NCBI RefSeq assembly: GCF_900094565.1
Contig: NZ_FMAF01000004.1
Location: forward strand, 310,001-374,000
Direction of reading: 5' to 3'
Source: Martinezella lusitana
GTDB lineage: Bacteria; Pseudomonadota; Alphaproteobacteria; Rhizobiales; Rhizobiaceae
DNA: 64,000 bases
This document shows positions 63,851 to 64,000 of this stretch, one piece after another. The position numbers and the translations under genes were made by a program. How positions within the stretch are numbered: the stretch's first letter is position 1; each line of letters begins with the position of its first letter. The notes below the pieces were generated by a model. The model made no database searches and was not told where the DNA came from. It saw only the letters and a program-made list of their open reading frames with translations.

Positions 63851-64000
63851 ATGGTTGTGACAGACGGACAAAGAATGGAAGGGCAAGCGTGCTTCTCGCA
63901 AGAGAACATCGATCGGCTTGTCGGTGCATCGCCCCTGCCCTCCATGGTCCGTGGTGCCTGCCCATCGCTGAGCACGCCGATGCAGACGGGCGACGGCCTG
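63851..64000 (+). CDS. cobG: Precorrin-3B synthase CobG (N-terminus, cut by window)
   Basis: The first 50 codons are present, with RGACPSLSTPMQTGDG near residue 35, the start of the nitrite/sulfite-reductase-like half domain of CobG. The enzyme oxidises precorrin-3A with oxygen in aerobic cobalamin synthesis. ATG 63851 is used; ATG 63875 eight codons later is in frame. The gene continues beyond the window and is expected to lead into cobH, cobI and so on. Confidence 0.85.
   Translation, partial: MVVTDGQRMEGQACFSQENIDRLVGASPLPSMVRGACPSLSTPMQTGDGL

Overview
The window is high-GC, densely coded DNA with the gene content of an alphaproteobacterium of the order Hyphomicrobiales, most likely Rhizobium or a close relative. 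The evidence is an HWE-family histidine kinase, a GCG_CRPN-type secreted peptide, a DipZ-like thioredoxin fusion, aerobic cobalamin genes (cobF, start of cobG), and short palindromic intergenic repeats of a kind common in rhizobial genomes. It carries minCDE and the start of a cob cluster. In several Rhizobium species these sit together on a secondary replicon (chromid), so a chromid or megaplasmid location is likely, though no replication genes are visible. I found no rRNA, tRNA, CRISPR array, phage or intact insertion sequence.

Layout, left to right. 1-8 kb: the end of a polyamine/iron-type ABC operon facing a double-winged-helix GntR regulator, a hydrolase/TetR pair, and a large PAS-GGDEF-EAL protein. 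8-12 kb: a DJ-1 protein and an aldehyde-oxidation module (DUF779, ExaC/AcoD-type dehydrogenase, AcoR-like regulator lacking the AAA+ domain). 12-18 kb: PAP2 phosphatase, GCG_CRPN peptide, TetR-quinone reductase operon, DCC thiol protein and a membrane diguanylate cyclase. 18-22 kb: a membrane protein of the DUF4153/DUF4173 type coupled to a two-component system. 22-27 kb: a three-domain Aas-type acyltransferase/acyl-ACP synthetase and a PspA-YiaAB operon facing a TetR gene across three copies of one palindrome. 27-30 kb: polysaccharide deacetylase and minCDE.

30-38 kb: Ohr, a two-component system, a Tat-exported epoxide-hydrolase-like protein, DipZ, a secreted hydrolase and an O-methyltransferase, which together suggest envelope and thiol/peroxide functions. 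At 38 kb only the 3' ends of a divergent LysR/aldehyde-dehydrogenase pair remain, which looks like a deletion scar. 38.5-46 kb: cytochrome b561, then a polar amino acid uptake and catabolic operon (binding protein, two permeases, ATPase, a HutH-like lyase lacking the MIO tripeptide, and a SolA-like flavin oxidase) opposite a HutC-type regulator. This operon is the best candidate here for an undescribed pathway.

46-64 kb: a citrulline/ornithine catabolic pair (ornithine cyclodeaminase and CtlX) with an Lrp regulator, an MFS/LysR pair, an HWE kinase, the Lrp-dadX-dadA alanine operon, a GH38 alpha-mannosidase, a Fsr-like MFS exporter with a divergent AraC regulator, and cobF followed by the first 50 codons of cobG. 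Many units follow one pattern: a catabolic operon with a divergent local regulator and a palindrome between them. All functions are read from sequence motifs without database searches.
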